From positions 1,210,964 through 1,274,963 of the forward strand of contig MKVW01000009.1 of the NCBI GenBank assembly GCA_001898965.1: a DNA stretch of 64,000 nt. The letters run 5' to 3'. This document shows positions 24,770 through 32,517 of this stretch, one piece after another. Numbering within the stretch: the stretch's first letter is position 1; each line of letters starts with the position of its first letter. The DNA comes from Rhizobiales bacterium 62-17. Its GTDB lineage: Bacteria; Pseudomonadota; Alphaproteobacteria; Rhizobiales; Beijerinckiaceae. Position numbers and translations under genes: made by a program. The notes below the pieces were generated by a model. It saw only the letters and a program-made list of their open reading frames with translations, was not told where the DNA came from and ran no database searches.

Positions 24770-26395
24770 GTGAACATCGCCGAATGCGTCGTGGAGGGGT
24801 TGATCGAGGGCGGGATCGCAACCGTCTACGGATTGCCGGGCCTGCAAAACGATCCCTTCTACGATGCTCTGTTCAAGGCGCGGGACCGCATCGGTTCGCT
24901 GCATGTGCGGCATGAACAGAGCGCGGCCTATATGGCGCTCGGGGCGGCGCTCGCGACGGGAAAGCCGCAATGTTGTTGCCTCGTGCCGGGGCCAGGCTTT
25001 TTGAACGCCGCCACGGCGCTGGCGACGGCTTATTCGACAAACGCGCCAGTGCTGTGCCTGGTTGGGCAGATTCCCTCGCACGAGATCGGTAAGCGGCGCG
25101 GCACTTTGCATGAGATCGTCGATCAGTCGGGCATACTGGGCACGCTGACCAAATGGTCCGCGCGTCTTGAGCGGCCGCAGGACGCGGGCGCGCTGATGGG
25201 CGAATGCTTTCGCCAGCTTCGCACCGGCCGGCCAAGGCCGGTGGGTCTCGAAATCCCGACGGACCTCTGGCTGAAAGAGAGTAGGGCGCCCGCAACGCCC
25301 GCCGCTTCGCCTCGCTTTGCCATAGCGGGCGAGGGCGATCTATCGCGCGCCGCGCAACTGCTGCACGCCGCGCGTGCGCCCATGATCGTGGTCGGCGGCG
25401 GCGCGATGCATGTCTCCGATCAGGTGCGCATCCTGGCCGAAAAGCTGGCGGCTCCAGTCCTGTCATTTCGGATGGGACGTGGCGTGATCGATTCCCGCCA
25501 TCCCCTCGCCGTAACACCGCCGGTCGGCCATCGCCTTTGGCCGCAGGTCGATGTCGTCATTGGCATCGGCACACGCCTGCAAACGCCGATGTCGGTCTGG
25601 GGCCGCGACGAGGCCTTATCCGTCATCCGCCTGGAGGTTGACGAAGACGAGATGAATCGCTTCGGGCCGCCGACCATCGGTCTTGTTGGCGATGCGGCGG
25701 AAACCCTGCCCCGGCTGATCGCGGCGCTGGAGCGGCTCGAACCGATTGACCGGAAGCCGCCCGCCATTCAGCTTCTACGCGATAGGATCGATGCGGACAT
25801 CGCCGAGAAATTGCCGCCGCAGGTCGCGTTTCTGTCGGTCATCCGCGAAGAACTGGGCGAGGATGGAATCCTGGTCGACGAGTTCACGCAGGTCGCCTAT
25901 GTCGCGCGCTTTGCTTATCCGGTCCATCAGCCCAGGAGCTATATCAGCAACGGCTATCAGGGCACGCTCGGATGGGGTTATCCGACGGCCTTGGGCGTCG
26001 CGCATGCGCATCCGGGACGGCGCGTCGTATCGCTTTCTGGCGATGGTGGCTTTCTCTTTGGCGCGCAGGAACTGTCCACGGCGATGCATTTCGACATTCC
26101 GCTGGTCGTGGTCTTGTTCAACGACGGCCAATACGGAAACGTCAAACGCTACCAGAAGGAAAATTTCGACGGTCGCCATATCGCCGTCGATCTGTCCAAC
26201 CCGGATTTCATTCGCTTCGCCGAGAGCTTCGGGGCGCTGGCTTTGCGCGCGCACAGTCCGCAGGATTTGCGATTAGCGCTGCAAGAGGCGTTCAAGCAAC
26301 GCCGCCCCGCCGTCATCGAAGTGCCCGTGGGCGAGTTTCCCAGTCCATTCGAGTTCATTCAACTGCCGCGTAACAGGGGCAGCCGATCTCCGTGA
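24770..26395 (+). CDS. thiamine-diphosphate-dependent enzyme (acetolactate synthase / benzoylformate-decarboxylase-type family)
   Basis: 541 residues from the GTG at 24770, chosen because AAGGAGG is five bases upstream and the conserved fold starts at once (NIAECVVEGLIEGGIATVYG); the frame is open further upstream but that part is not conserved-looking. PYR domain with the activating Glu in VRHEQSAAYMALGAA, central domain PMIVVGGGAMHVS, PP domain SLSGDGGFLFGAQELSTAMH. It lacks the C-terminal features of biosynthetic acetolactate synthase. A tripartite-tricarboxylate-type receptor follows 36 bp downstream, so its substrate is probably an imported organic acid. Confidence 0.85.
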   Translation: MNIAECVVEGLIEGGIATVYGLPGLQNDPFYDALFKARDRIGSLHVRHEQSAAYMALGAALATGKPQCCCLVPGPGFLNAATALATAYSTNAPVLCLVGQIPSHEIGKRRGTLHEIVDQSGILGTLTKWSARLERPQDAGALMGECFRQLRTGRPRPVGLEIPTDLWLKESRAPATPAASPRFAIAGEGDLSRAAQLLHAARAPMIVVGGGAMHVSDQVRILAEKLAAPVLSFRMGRGVIDSRHPLAVTPPVGHRLWPQVDVVIGIGTRLQTPMSVWGRDEALSVIRLEVDEDEMNRFGPPTIGLVGDAAETLPRLIAALERLEPIDRKPPAIQLLRDRIDADIAEKLPPQVAFLSVIREELGEDGILVDEFTQVAYVARFAYPVHQPRSYISNGYQGTLGWGYPTALGVAHAHPGRRVVSLSGDGGFLFGAQELSTAMHFDIPLVVVLFNDGQYGNVKRYQKENFDGRHIAVDLSNPDFIRFAESFGALALRAHSPQDLRLALQEAFKQRRPAVIEVPVGEFPSPFEFIQLPRNRGSRSP

Positions 26396-26431
26396 GGTCT
26401 TGAGAAAACAAAGCAGAGGGAGGAGAGGACG

Positions 26432-27415
26432 GTGGCGATCAGCAGAAGGACATTCACGCGCGGTGTCGCGATGGCTTTGGCGGTTTCCGTGGGCGGCCAA
26501 GTCCGCGCGCAACAATCCCGACCGATCAAGCCCGTCAAGATGATCACGCCTTATGGCGCTGGCGGCGGGGCCGATGCTGTGATCCGCGTGATCGGGGCTG
26601 ATTTGGAGCGTCAGTTGGGACAGCCCTTCCTCGTCGAAAACCGGCCGGGCGCGGGCACGCTCATCGCCGCGCAGGCGGTCGCCAATGCCGAACCCGACGG
26701 CCACACGTTTCTGATGACAGGCCACAATACCCATACCGTCAATCCGTTCATCTATGCGAAGCTGCCTTACGATCCGGCTAAGGACTTCACGCCCATCACG
26801 ATCGTCAGTTTTGCCAGCATTCTATTCGCGGTTTCCAGCAGCATTGGCGTCAAGACCGTACCGGAGTTCATCAATTGGGTACGTTCGCAAAAGCGCGACG
26901 TCACCTTCGGAACCTGGGGCGTTGGCGGCTCGCCGCATTTGTATGGCGTGCTTTTGGCCAAGCAGTACGGTCTGCCGCTGATCCCCGTCGCATTTCGTGG
27001 CGAACATGAAACGATACCGGAGGTGCTGGCGGGACGGGTGGATGCAACATTCGGCAGTCCGATGGCCATTGAGCCCCATGTGCAGTCCGGCGCTTTAACG
27101 GCGCTGGGCATGCTGGGCGCGCAAAGGTTTGAGACCATGCCCGATCTGCCAACATTCACCGAGCAAGGCTTGGTTGGCTATGATCTCAATGGTTTCATCG
27201 CATGCTGGACCACCGCGAAAGTCCCGACACCGCTGCTTGAAACCTACGTCGATGCTTTTGCCGTGGCGGGCCGGCAGCCCGGATTGCTCCGTCGTCTCGT
27301 CGAAGTCGGCCAAGTGCCGGTGTTTTCTGGTCCTGCGGAGTTGAAGAAACGGGTTCAGGAAGATGCGCCGCGCTGGAAGCAGTTGGTTGAAAACGCCGGT
27401 ATCAAGCCGAGCTGA
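26432..27415 (+). CDS. Bug/TctC-type tripartite tricarboxylate transporter receptor
   Basis: 327 residues. Signal peptide with a twin-arginine-like start (SRRTFTRGVAMALAVSVGG, cleaved after AQA). The family fold follows: VKMITPYGAGGGADAVIRVI, PFLVENRPGAGTLIAAQAVA, DGHTFLMTG. These periplasmic proteins bind carboxylates and usually work with TctA/TctB membrane subunits, but orphans are very common. No tctAB genes are present here. GTG start with a strong AGGGAGGAGAGGAC ribosome region. It follows the ThDP enzyme by 36 bp and is probably in the same transcript. Confidence 0.9.
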   Translation: MAISRRTFTRGVAMALAVSVGGQVRAQQSRPIKPVKMITPYGAGGGADAVIRVIGADLERQLGQPFLVENRPGAGTLIAAQAVANAEPDGHTFLMTGHNTHTVNPFIYAKLPYDPAKDFTPITIVSFASILFAVSSSIGVKTVPEFINWVRSQKRDVTFGTWGVGGSPHLYGVLLAKQYGLPLIPVAFRGEHETIPEVLAGRVDATFGSPMAIEPHVQSGALTALGMLGAQRFETMPDLPTFTEQGLVGYDLNGFIACWTTAKVPTPLLETYVDAFAVAGRQPGLLRRLVEVGQVPVFSGPAELKKRVQEDAPRWKQLVENAGIKPS

Positions 27416-27419
27416 TCGC

Positions 27420-28412
27420 CTACCCCCGCACGCCCACCCGCAGGCCTGCCGCTGGTCGCTCCTGAATGACCTCGCGACGGAAGCGGAACAGCGCCGCTGG
27501 TCGCCCGCCGGTGCGGGTCGAGGTGCCGCCGGTCGGTTCCACCACGGCGGCGTTTTCGACGAAGCGGCGGAAGTTCTGTTTGTGCAGCCGTCGTCCTTCC
27601 AATGCTTCCGCTGTGCGTTGCAGCGCCGTCAGCGTGAAACTTTCCGGCATCAGTTCGAAAATCACCGGCCGGTATTTCATCTTGGCGCGAAGCCGTCCCA
27701 TGGCGGTGGCGAGGATGCGGCGATGGTCGTCGCGCATCGGCTCGCCGAGCGGGCCGGTTTCCTCGATCAACGGGCTGGCGCGGCCGTCGCGACGCGCCTC
27801 CTCGACGAGGCCCGCTTCATAGAGAAGCTGGTAGCGATCGAGCACGTTCTCGTCGTTGAAGCGGCCGCCGTCGTCCTCGAACAGCATGCGCACCCGTTCC
27901 GTCCGCGTCAGCCCATAGGCATTCGGTCGATTGGGATCGCGCGCCGCCCATTTGCGCAGCGCCGGCACGATATGGGCGTCGATGATGTGAGGCTTGCGGC
28001 TGCGCCAGTCTTCCCAGGGAAAGAAACCATACCAGGGCCGGAAACTGGCACCCGACGCCAGGGGGATGGCGCTCTCCTTCGCCGGCCCCTGGCGCGTCAG
28101 CGCCAGATAGCCGACCGACACCACATGTTTGCGGTCGCCTTCCTGCGCATGCCGGCCGCGATCGCCGAAGGTGTAGAGCTGTTCGACATAGCCAAGCGGC
28201 ACGCCGGTCTGTTCGCCGACCCAGGTGCGCAGGCCGATGTCGAAGGTGCGGTGCGCCAGCGGATCGAACGGGCCGGAGGGTAAAGCTGCTTCGCCGCGAT
28301 TGCGCCCGGCATTGGCAACCAGAATGGCCGGATCGTCCCCGACGACCGTCGCGATCGCCGCGGTAAGCGTGATTTCGACGGGCAGACTGCGGGGAGAGGG
28401 GGCTTTCGTCAC
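27420..28412 (-). CDS. NrtR/NadQ-like NAD-metabolism regulator with degenerate Nudix domain
   Basis: 330 residues if started at GTG 28412, two bases after the stop of the phosphatase gene. N-terminal Nudix-like domain (about 12-170), but the Nudix box reads RTWVGEQTG, missing several of the Glu residues needed for metal-dependent hydrolysis. C-terminal winged helix (about 245-310): ALQRTAEALEGRRLHKQNFR, then RFVENAAVVEPTG, which closely fits the NrtR DNA-binding domain. I recall proteins like this annotated as the alphaproteobacterial NAD regulator. It probably senses an NAD-related metabolite and represses NAD biosynthesis genes located elsewhere. Confidence 0.75.
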   Translation of the reverse strand: MTKAPSPRSLPVEITLTAAIATVVGDDPAILVANAGRNRGEAALPSGPFDPLAHRTFDIGLRTWVGEQTGVPLGYVEQLYTFGDRGRHAQEGDRKHVVSVGYLALTRQGPAKESAIPLASGASFRPWYGFFPWEDWRSRKPHIIDAHIVPALRKWAARDPNRPNAYGLTRTERVRMLFEDDGGRFNDENVLDRYQLLYEAGLVEEARRDGRASPLIEETGPLGEPMRDDHRRILATAMGRLRAKMKYRPVIFELMPESFTLTALQRTAEALEGRRLHKQNFRRFVENAAVVEPTGGTSTRTGGRPAALFRFRREVIQERPAAGLRVGVRG

Positions 28413-28414
28413 GA

Positions 28415-28927
28415 TCAATCGATCTCGAGCATGAAGGGCACGCCTTCGTAGCACATTTCGCCCATGCCGATGGCGGAGACCGCCTGGCTCATCCGTCCGC
28501 CCCGGCTGAGCGCCTGGTCGGCGAGGGAGACGAGCAGCGCATTGGGAGTGGCCGTCGGCGAACGGGTACGGATCAATTGCGCCAGTTCGCTCTCATCGCG
28601 CTCCGGCCGCAGTGCGCAGGCGGTGATGAAGGCGGCCGCCGTCGACCGGCTCACTCCGGCGAAGCAATGGATCAGCAGTGGTTCGCGCCGGTCCCAATGG
28701 CGCACGAAGCTGAGCAGGGTATCGACATGGGCCGAGTGCGGCGGCAGATGGCCTTCGATTGGCTCGACGATATCCGACATCGACAATAGGAGATGCCGCT
28801 CGGCGGCGATGATCGCCGGGCGCGTCACCGGCGTATCGGCGTTGATCAGCGTGATCAGACTGCGCGCGCCGGTTTCGCGCACCGTGTCTTCGATCTTCGC
28901 CAGCGAGCAGACGTGAATGCGGGACAT
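28415..28927 (-). CDS. protein-tyrosine/dual-specificity phosphatase-like protein
   Basis: 170 residues. The phosphate loop HCFAGVSRSTAAAF matches the CX5R(S/T) signature of cysteine-based phosphatases (nucleophile Cys in 'HCFAGVSR'). An upstream DI region (SMSDIVEP) may carry the general acid. Cytoplasmic. It sits in a minus-strand run with an HD-domain protein, Tag and an NrtR-like regulator, an order I remember from Rhizobiales genomes. The natural substrate is unknown. ATG start. Confidence 0.8.
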   Translation of the reverse strand: MSRIHVCSLAKIEDTVRETGARSLITLINADTPVTRPAIIAAERHLLLSMSDIVEPIEGHLPPHSAHVDTLLSFVRHWDRREPLLIHCFAGVSRSTAAAFITACALRPERDESELAQLIRTRSPTATPNALLVSLADQALSRGGRMSQAVSAIGMGEMCYEGVPFMLEID

Positions 28928-28945
28928 GGATCAGCCTTTGCTTAT

Positions 28946-29575
28946 TCAGCCTTTCGTCGTGCTGTGCATTTCGCTTTCCAGTTCCACGAATCGTTCGAGG
29001 AACACAGTCTTGGCGGTGGTCGCGTCCATAGATGACACCAGTGCGTCGATATTGCGGGCGCTGATCTTTGGGCGGCCAAAAAATTGCTCCGCCTCGTCGA
29101 CCGAGAAACCGGCGAGCCGCGTCGCCTCAATGAAGGCGGCAGCGCGGTCGGCCTGTTTGGTCATTTTGACGAGCGCCACCGGCGGCGTGGCGGGCAGGCC
29201 ATAGCGCAGGTGGATCGCCGCCAGGATGCGGTTCTCGACGCTCTTGTAATCCTCGCCGATCACAGCCTTGAACGGCGAGATCATGTCGCCGATCACATAT
29301 TCCGGTGCATCGTGCAGCAGGATCATCAGGCGCCAGCGCGCCGGCAGGCCGGGATCGAGATCGGCGGCGATGCGCTCCACCAGCACCGAATGCTGGGCGA
29401 CGGAAAAGATATGCGGACCCGTCGTCTGACCGTTCCAGCGCGCCACGCGCGCTAGGCCATGGGCGATGTCTTCGATTTCGACATCGAGCGGCGAAGGGTC
29501 GAGCAGATCAAGGCGCCGGCCAGACAACATGCGTTGAAAGGCGCGCGGCGCAACAGCAGGGCGTCGCGCCATCAT
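28946..29575 (-). CDS. HD-domain phosphohydrolase (YfbR-like)
   Basis: About 209 residues from the ATG at 29575, which overlaps the tag stop codon (ATGA); an in-frame start further upstream lies inside tag. Metal ligands of the HD fold are visible: FSVAQHSVLVERIA (His), LMILLHDAPEYVIGDM (HD pair) and a later DRAAAFIEA (Asp region). It resembles 5'-deoxynucleotidase YfbR/HDDC2, which dephosphorylates deoxynucleoside monophosphates. The translational coupling with a DNA-repair gene suits a nucleotide-housekeeping role. Confidence 0.8.
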   Translation of the reverse strand: MMARRPAVAPRAFQRMLSGRRLDLLDPSPLDVEIEDIAHGLARVARWNGQTTGPHIFSVAQHSVLVERIAADLDPGLPARWRLMILLHDAPEYVIGDMISPFKAVIGEDYKSVENRILAAIHLRYGLPATPPVALVKMTKQADRAAAFIEATRLAGFSVDEAEQFFGRPKISARNIDALVSSMDATTAKTVFLERFVELESEMHSTTKG

Positions 29576-30336
29576 TTTGTCCCGCGGCTCGGCCTGTAGG
29601 CGAGTTGGGCGCAACGCTCATAGCAATGGCAGCCGACGAGATGGTCGTTGACCATGCCGACCGCCTGGGCGAAGGCATAAATGATGGTCGGGCCACAGAA
29701 GTTGAATCCGCGCCCTTTCAGGTCCTTCGAGATTTTCTGCGAGATGTCCGACTCGGTCGGGATCTCGCCCATATGCCGGCGCCCGCCTTGCAGCGGCTTG
29801 CCGTCGAAGAAATCCCACAGATAGTTCGAGAAGCCCTGCTTGCTCTCGATGTCGAGCCACACCCGCGCCGATTTCACCGTGCTCTCGATCTTGGAGCGGT
29901 TACGGACGATGCCTTCGTCCTGCATCAGCCGTTCGACTTTCGCTGGCGTATAGCGGGCGATCTTCGCCGGATCGAAACCGTCGAAGCCTTTGCGGAAGGC
30001 ATCGCGTTTGCGCAGAATGGTGATCCACGACAGGCCGGCCTGGAAACCGTCGAGAATGAGCTTCTCGAACAGCGCCCGGCTGTCCCACTCGGGCACGCCC
30101 CATTCCTCGTCGTGATAGGCAACGTAAAGCGGGTCTTCGCCAGGCCAGGGGCAGCGGGCGATGCCATCGGCATGGGTGACGGGCGGCCGCAGCGGCTTTG
30201 GGCCAGGGGCAGGTTTCGCTGCCGATTTGGCGGCGGCTTTCGCTGCGGGTTTGGCCGTTGCTTTGGCCTTGGCCTTCGGCGCGGGCTTGGCGGCGGGTTT
30301 CGGAGCGGTCTTCGCGGTTTTCTTCATCGGCGGCAT
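29572..30336 (-). CDS. tag: DNA-3-methyladenine glycosylase I with Lys/Ala-rich N-terminal tail
   Basis: 254 residues. The catalytic domain begins near residue 60 with RCPWPGEDPLYVAYHDEEWG, the Tag I zinc/active-site entry, and contains GFQAGLSWITILRKRDAFRK and FNFCGPTIIYAFAQAVGMVN, ending with NDHLVGCHCYERC (further zinc ligands). It excises 3-methyladenine from alkylated DNA. The first 55 or so residues are a low-complexity tail of Ala, Lys and Pro (AKPAPKAKAKATAKPAAKAA), like a histone-H1 tail. E. coli Tag (187 residues) has no such tail. Confidence 0.92.
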   Translation of the reverse strand: MPPMKKTAKTAPKPAAKPAPKAKAKATAKPAAKAAAKSAAKPAPGPKPLRPPVTHADGIARCPWPGEDPLYVAYHDEEWGVPEWDSRALFEKLILDGFQAGLSWITILRKRDAFRKGFDGFDPAKIARYTPAKVERLMQDEGIVRNRSKIESTVKSARVWLDIESKQGFSNYLWDFFDGKPLQGGRRHMGEIPTESDISQKISKDLKGRGFNFCGPTIIYAFAQAVGMVNDHLVGCHCYERCAQLAYRPSRGTK

Positions 30337-30408
30337 GGTGAAAAGCTTACAGCATTTTCACACGAAGCGGATGTCAGATCGCGTCAACAGGCGACGTCCA
30401 TCCACAAA

Positions 30409-31134
30409 TCAGCCGGCCGATTTGGCCCCCTGCGGCTCCAGCGCCGAGCGGTAGCGCTGCAGCATGCGCCGGAAGGTCGACAGCATGGTCTTTTCGATCT
30501 CCGGCCGATTCTCCAGCCGGCTCAGGGTGAAGGCGGCCGCTTCCAGGGTCGAGAGGCCCTCGCGGCGCGGTTCCTTGCGCAGCTTGCCATAAAGCGAGGG
30601 CTGCGTCGGGCGTAGCACCAGCCGGGGGCATTTCAGCACCCAGGCATTGCGCCACCACAGCGTCTTGGCCTGGCTCCATGAACCGTCGAACAGGATGATG
30701 CCGTCGATGGCGCGCATGGCGGCCGCCTGGTTGCCGGCTGGGGCGCCGTGGCGGTCGAGCAAGGCGATATCGCGATCCTGCGGCGCGTCCTCTTCAGGGG
30801 AAGCGCCCATGTGCAGCACCGCCCAGCGTTTCGGATCGACATCGCGGTCGAGCGCCGCCGACAGGCTCGGCCAGGACAGGCCGATGCGGAAGGTGGCTTT
30901 GGCGAGATGGGTGACGGCGACGCGCGCCGTGCCCAGGGTTTTGTCCTGTTCCTGCGGATGTTGCAGTACCAGGAGTTCGACGCGATTGTTGATCGGCTCG
31001 ATGGCATCGCAGACGCACAGCGCCTCCGGCTTGCCGCAATGGGCGCAGAGCGGCCCTTCCAGCAAGGTGGCGGGCAAAGCGGGACGGGGAGCGGGTTTGC
31101 GCCGGTGCGGGCGCCGGCCTTCAGCTTGGGTCAC
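30409..31134 (-). CDS. DTW-domain protein, probable tRNA-uridine aminocarboxypropyltransferase
   Basis: 241 residues. A Cys cluster [14 protein letters not shown] (about 30-43) is a likely zinc site, followed by [20 protein letters not shown], the family's 'QHPxE' motif. The D-T/S-W signature is present as [15 protein letters not shown], and LSTLEAAAF provides the TxxE motif. The TapT (YfiP) family transfers the 3-amino-3-carboxypropyl group of S-adenosylmethionine to uridine 47 of tRNA. The start is GTG at 31134, overlapping the end of the ygfZ-like gene by 14 bp; a slightly later start is possible. Confidence 0.85.
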   Translation of the reverse strand: MTQAEGRRPHRRKPAPRPALPATLLEGPLCAHCGKPEALCVCDAIEPINNRVELLVLQHPQEQDKTLGTARVAVTHLAKATFRIGLSWPSLSAALDRDVDPKRWAVLHMGASPEEDAPQDRDIALLDRHGAPAGNQAAAMRAIDGIILFDGSWSQAKTLWWRNAWVLKCPRLVLRPTQPSLYGKLRKEPRREGLSTLEAAAFTLSRLENRPEIEKTMLSTFRRMLQRYRSALEPQGAKSAG

Positions 31135-31966
31135 GGGACACGCTCAATGTCACGCCGTCAGCGGCCACGGGCGCGGCGGCATCGTCCAGCCGGTCGAGCC
31201 GCAGCAGCGCCAGTCCTTGCGCGCCGGAGGACGAGCCCATCTGGCCGATCACGATGTCGCCGATCCGCACCTCGCTGCCGGGCTTCGGGGCGGCGCCGGT
31301 AAAACCGACGCGGACGATCCGCTTGCGCGCCGTGCCGCGATGCTCGACCCGCGACACCACTTCCTGGCCGATATAGCAGCCCTTGCGGAAATCGACGCCG
31401 TGCAGCCGGTCCATATTGGCTTCATGCGGAAACGCATCGCCATAAGCGAAATCGGCGCCGCCTTCCGGCACACCGAGCGCGATGCGTCTGGCGGCATAAG
31501 CCGCCTCGCCGCCGGCTTCGACGCCCATCTGGTCGAGTTCGTCAGGCGGTCCGATGACGCGCCAGCCAAGCCCTTCGTGGCGCGGATCGCGGAAGGCCAG
31601 CGCCTGGCCCGGCGGCGGTTCCTGCGCCCAGGCGGCAACAGCCAGCGTGGCGCTTTCGTCGGCGATGCGCACGTCGGCACGCAGCTTGTAGAAACCGAGC
31701 CTTTTGGCGAGATCGGCCGCCTGCGCGGCATTGCAGTCGATCAAAAGTCCGTCGCCGTCGGGAACGACGAAGAAATCGAACAGGATTTTACCCTGGGGCG
31801 TCAGCAAGGCGGCGAAACGACCTTCGCCGGGTTGCAGCTTCTCGATATCGCTGGTGACGAGATTGTTGAGGAAATCGCGGTTGTCGCGGCCGGTTACGCG
31901 CAAAACCGCCCGTCCGGTCAACAGGGTCGCCTGAGTGGCGGTGTCGGTCTCAGCGTTCATGGTCAT
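31121..31966 (-). CDS. ygfZ: folate-binding protein YgfZ
   Basis: 281 residues. The GcvT-like fold carries the YgfZ signature [20 protein letters not shown] (about 197-216), including the conserved Cys. N-terminal [20 protein letters not shown] is also typical. YgfZ uses tetrahydrofolate to help maintain certain iron-sulfur enzymes such as MiaB and succinate dehydrogenase. It heads the minus-strand run YgfZ-DTW-Tag-HD-phosphatase-NrtR-like. Two Met codons are close together (31966 and 31960). Confidence 0.92.
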   Translation of the reverse strand: MTMNAETDTATQATLLTGRAVLRVTGRDNRDFLNNLVTSDIEKLQPGEGRFAALLTPQGKILFDFFVVPDGDGLLIDCNAAQAADLAKRLGFYKLRADVRIADESATLAVAAWAQEPPPGQALAFRDPRHEGLGWRVIGPPDELDQMGVEAGGEAAYAARRIALGVPEGGADFAYGDAFPHEANMDRLHGVDFRKGCYIGQEVVSRVEHRGTARKRIVRVGFTGAAPKPGSEVRIGDIVIGQMGSSSGAQGLALLRLDRLDDAAAPVAADGVTLSVSRDPS

Positions 31967-32100
31967 GGACCCTAGTTAAGCCCGATGGCGAGAACTGCAA
32001 GCGCCAACTCAAGTGGGTTTCGGCGTGGCTGTGCGAAATGGCACAAGTCCTTGATCTCGTTCTAAGCTATGGGCGACGTTTCAGCGGATCGGGGGATGTC

Positions 32101-32517
32101 ATGGCGTGGATGAAACTGATGCAGGCGGCCGTTCTCGGCCTGGCATGGATCCCGGCCGCCCAGGCCGCAGAGGGTGACAGTTTCCGCGCCCCGTCGGGCA
32201 ATATCCATTGCAGCTATGATGAAGACAGCGCGTCCTTGCGTTGTGACATCATGCAGACGACCAACCGGCCGCCGCCGCGCCCGCGCGAGTGCGATCTCGA
32301 TTGGGGCAATGCTTTCGAAATCTCGCTGCGATCGACGCGCGGGGCCCGCATCTGCCACGGCGATACGGTCGCCGATCCGAACCTGCCGGTGCTGCCCTAT
32401 GGGGCCGTTTGGTCGCGCGGCGGTTTCACCTGCCATTCGGCCGAAAGCGGCATGCTCTGCCGCAATGGGCGTGGCGCCGGCTTTGAATTGTCCAGGGCGC
32501 GCCAGCGCCTGTTTTAA
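32101..32517 (+). CDS. small secreted protein, DUF6636-like
   Basis: 138 residues from the ATG at 32101, preceded by GATCGGGGG. A frame upstream is open but unlikely to be coding. Signal peptide MAWMKLMQAAVLGLAWIPAA cleaved after AQA. Mature part: DSFRAPSGNIHCSYDEDSAS opens a compact Cys-containing domain, with CDI, CDLDWG, ICHG, FTCHS and MLCRNGRG; the spacing suggests three disulfides. The 'F.APSGNIHC' opening is, as I recall, typical of DUF6636. Role unknown. Its last four bases overlap the convergent GT-C-like gene. Confidence 0.7.
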   Translation: MAWMKLMQAAVLGLAWIPAAQAAEGDSFRAPSGNIHCSYDEDSASLRCDIMQTTNRPPPRPRECDLDWGNAFEISLRSTRGARICHGDTVADPNLPVLPYGAVWSRGGFTCHSAESGMLCRNGRGAGFELSRARQRLF

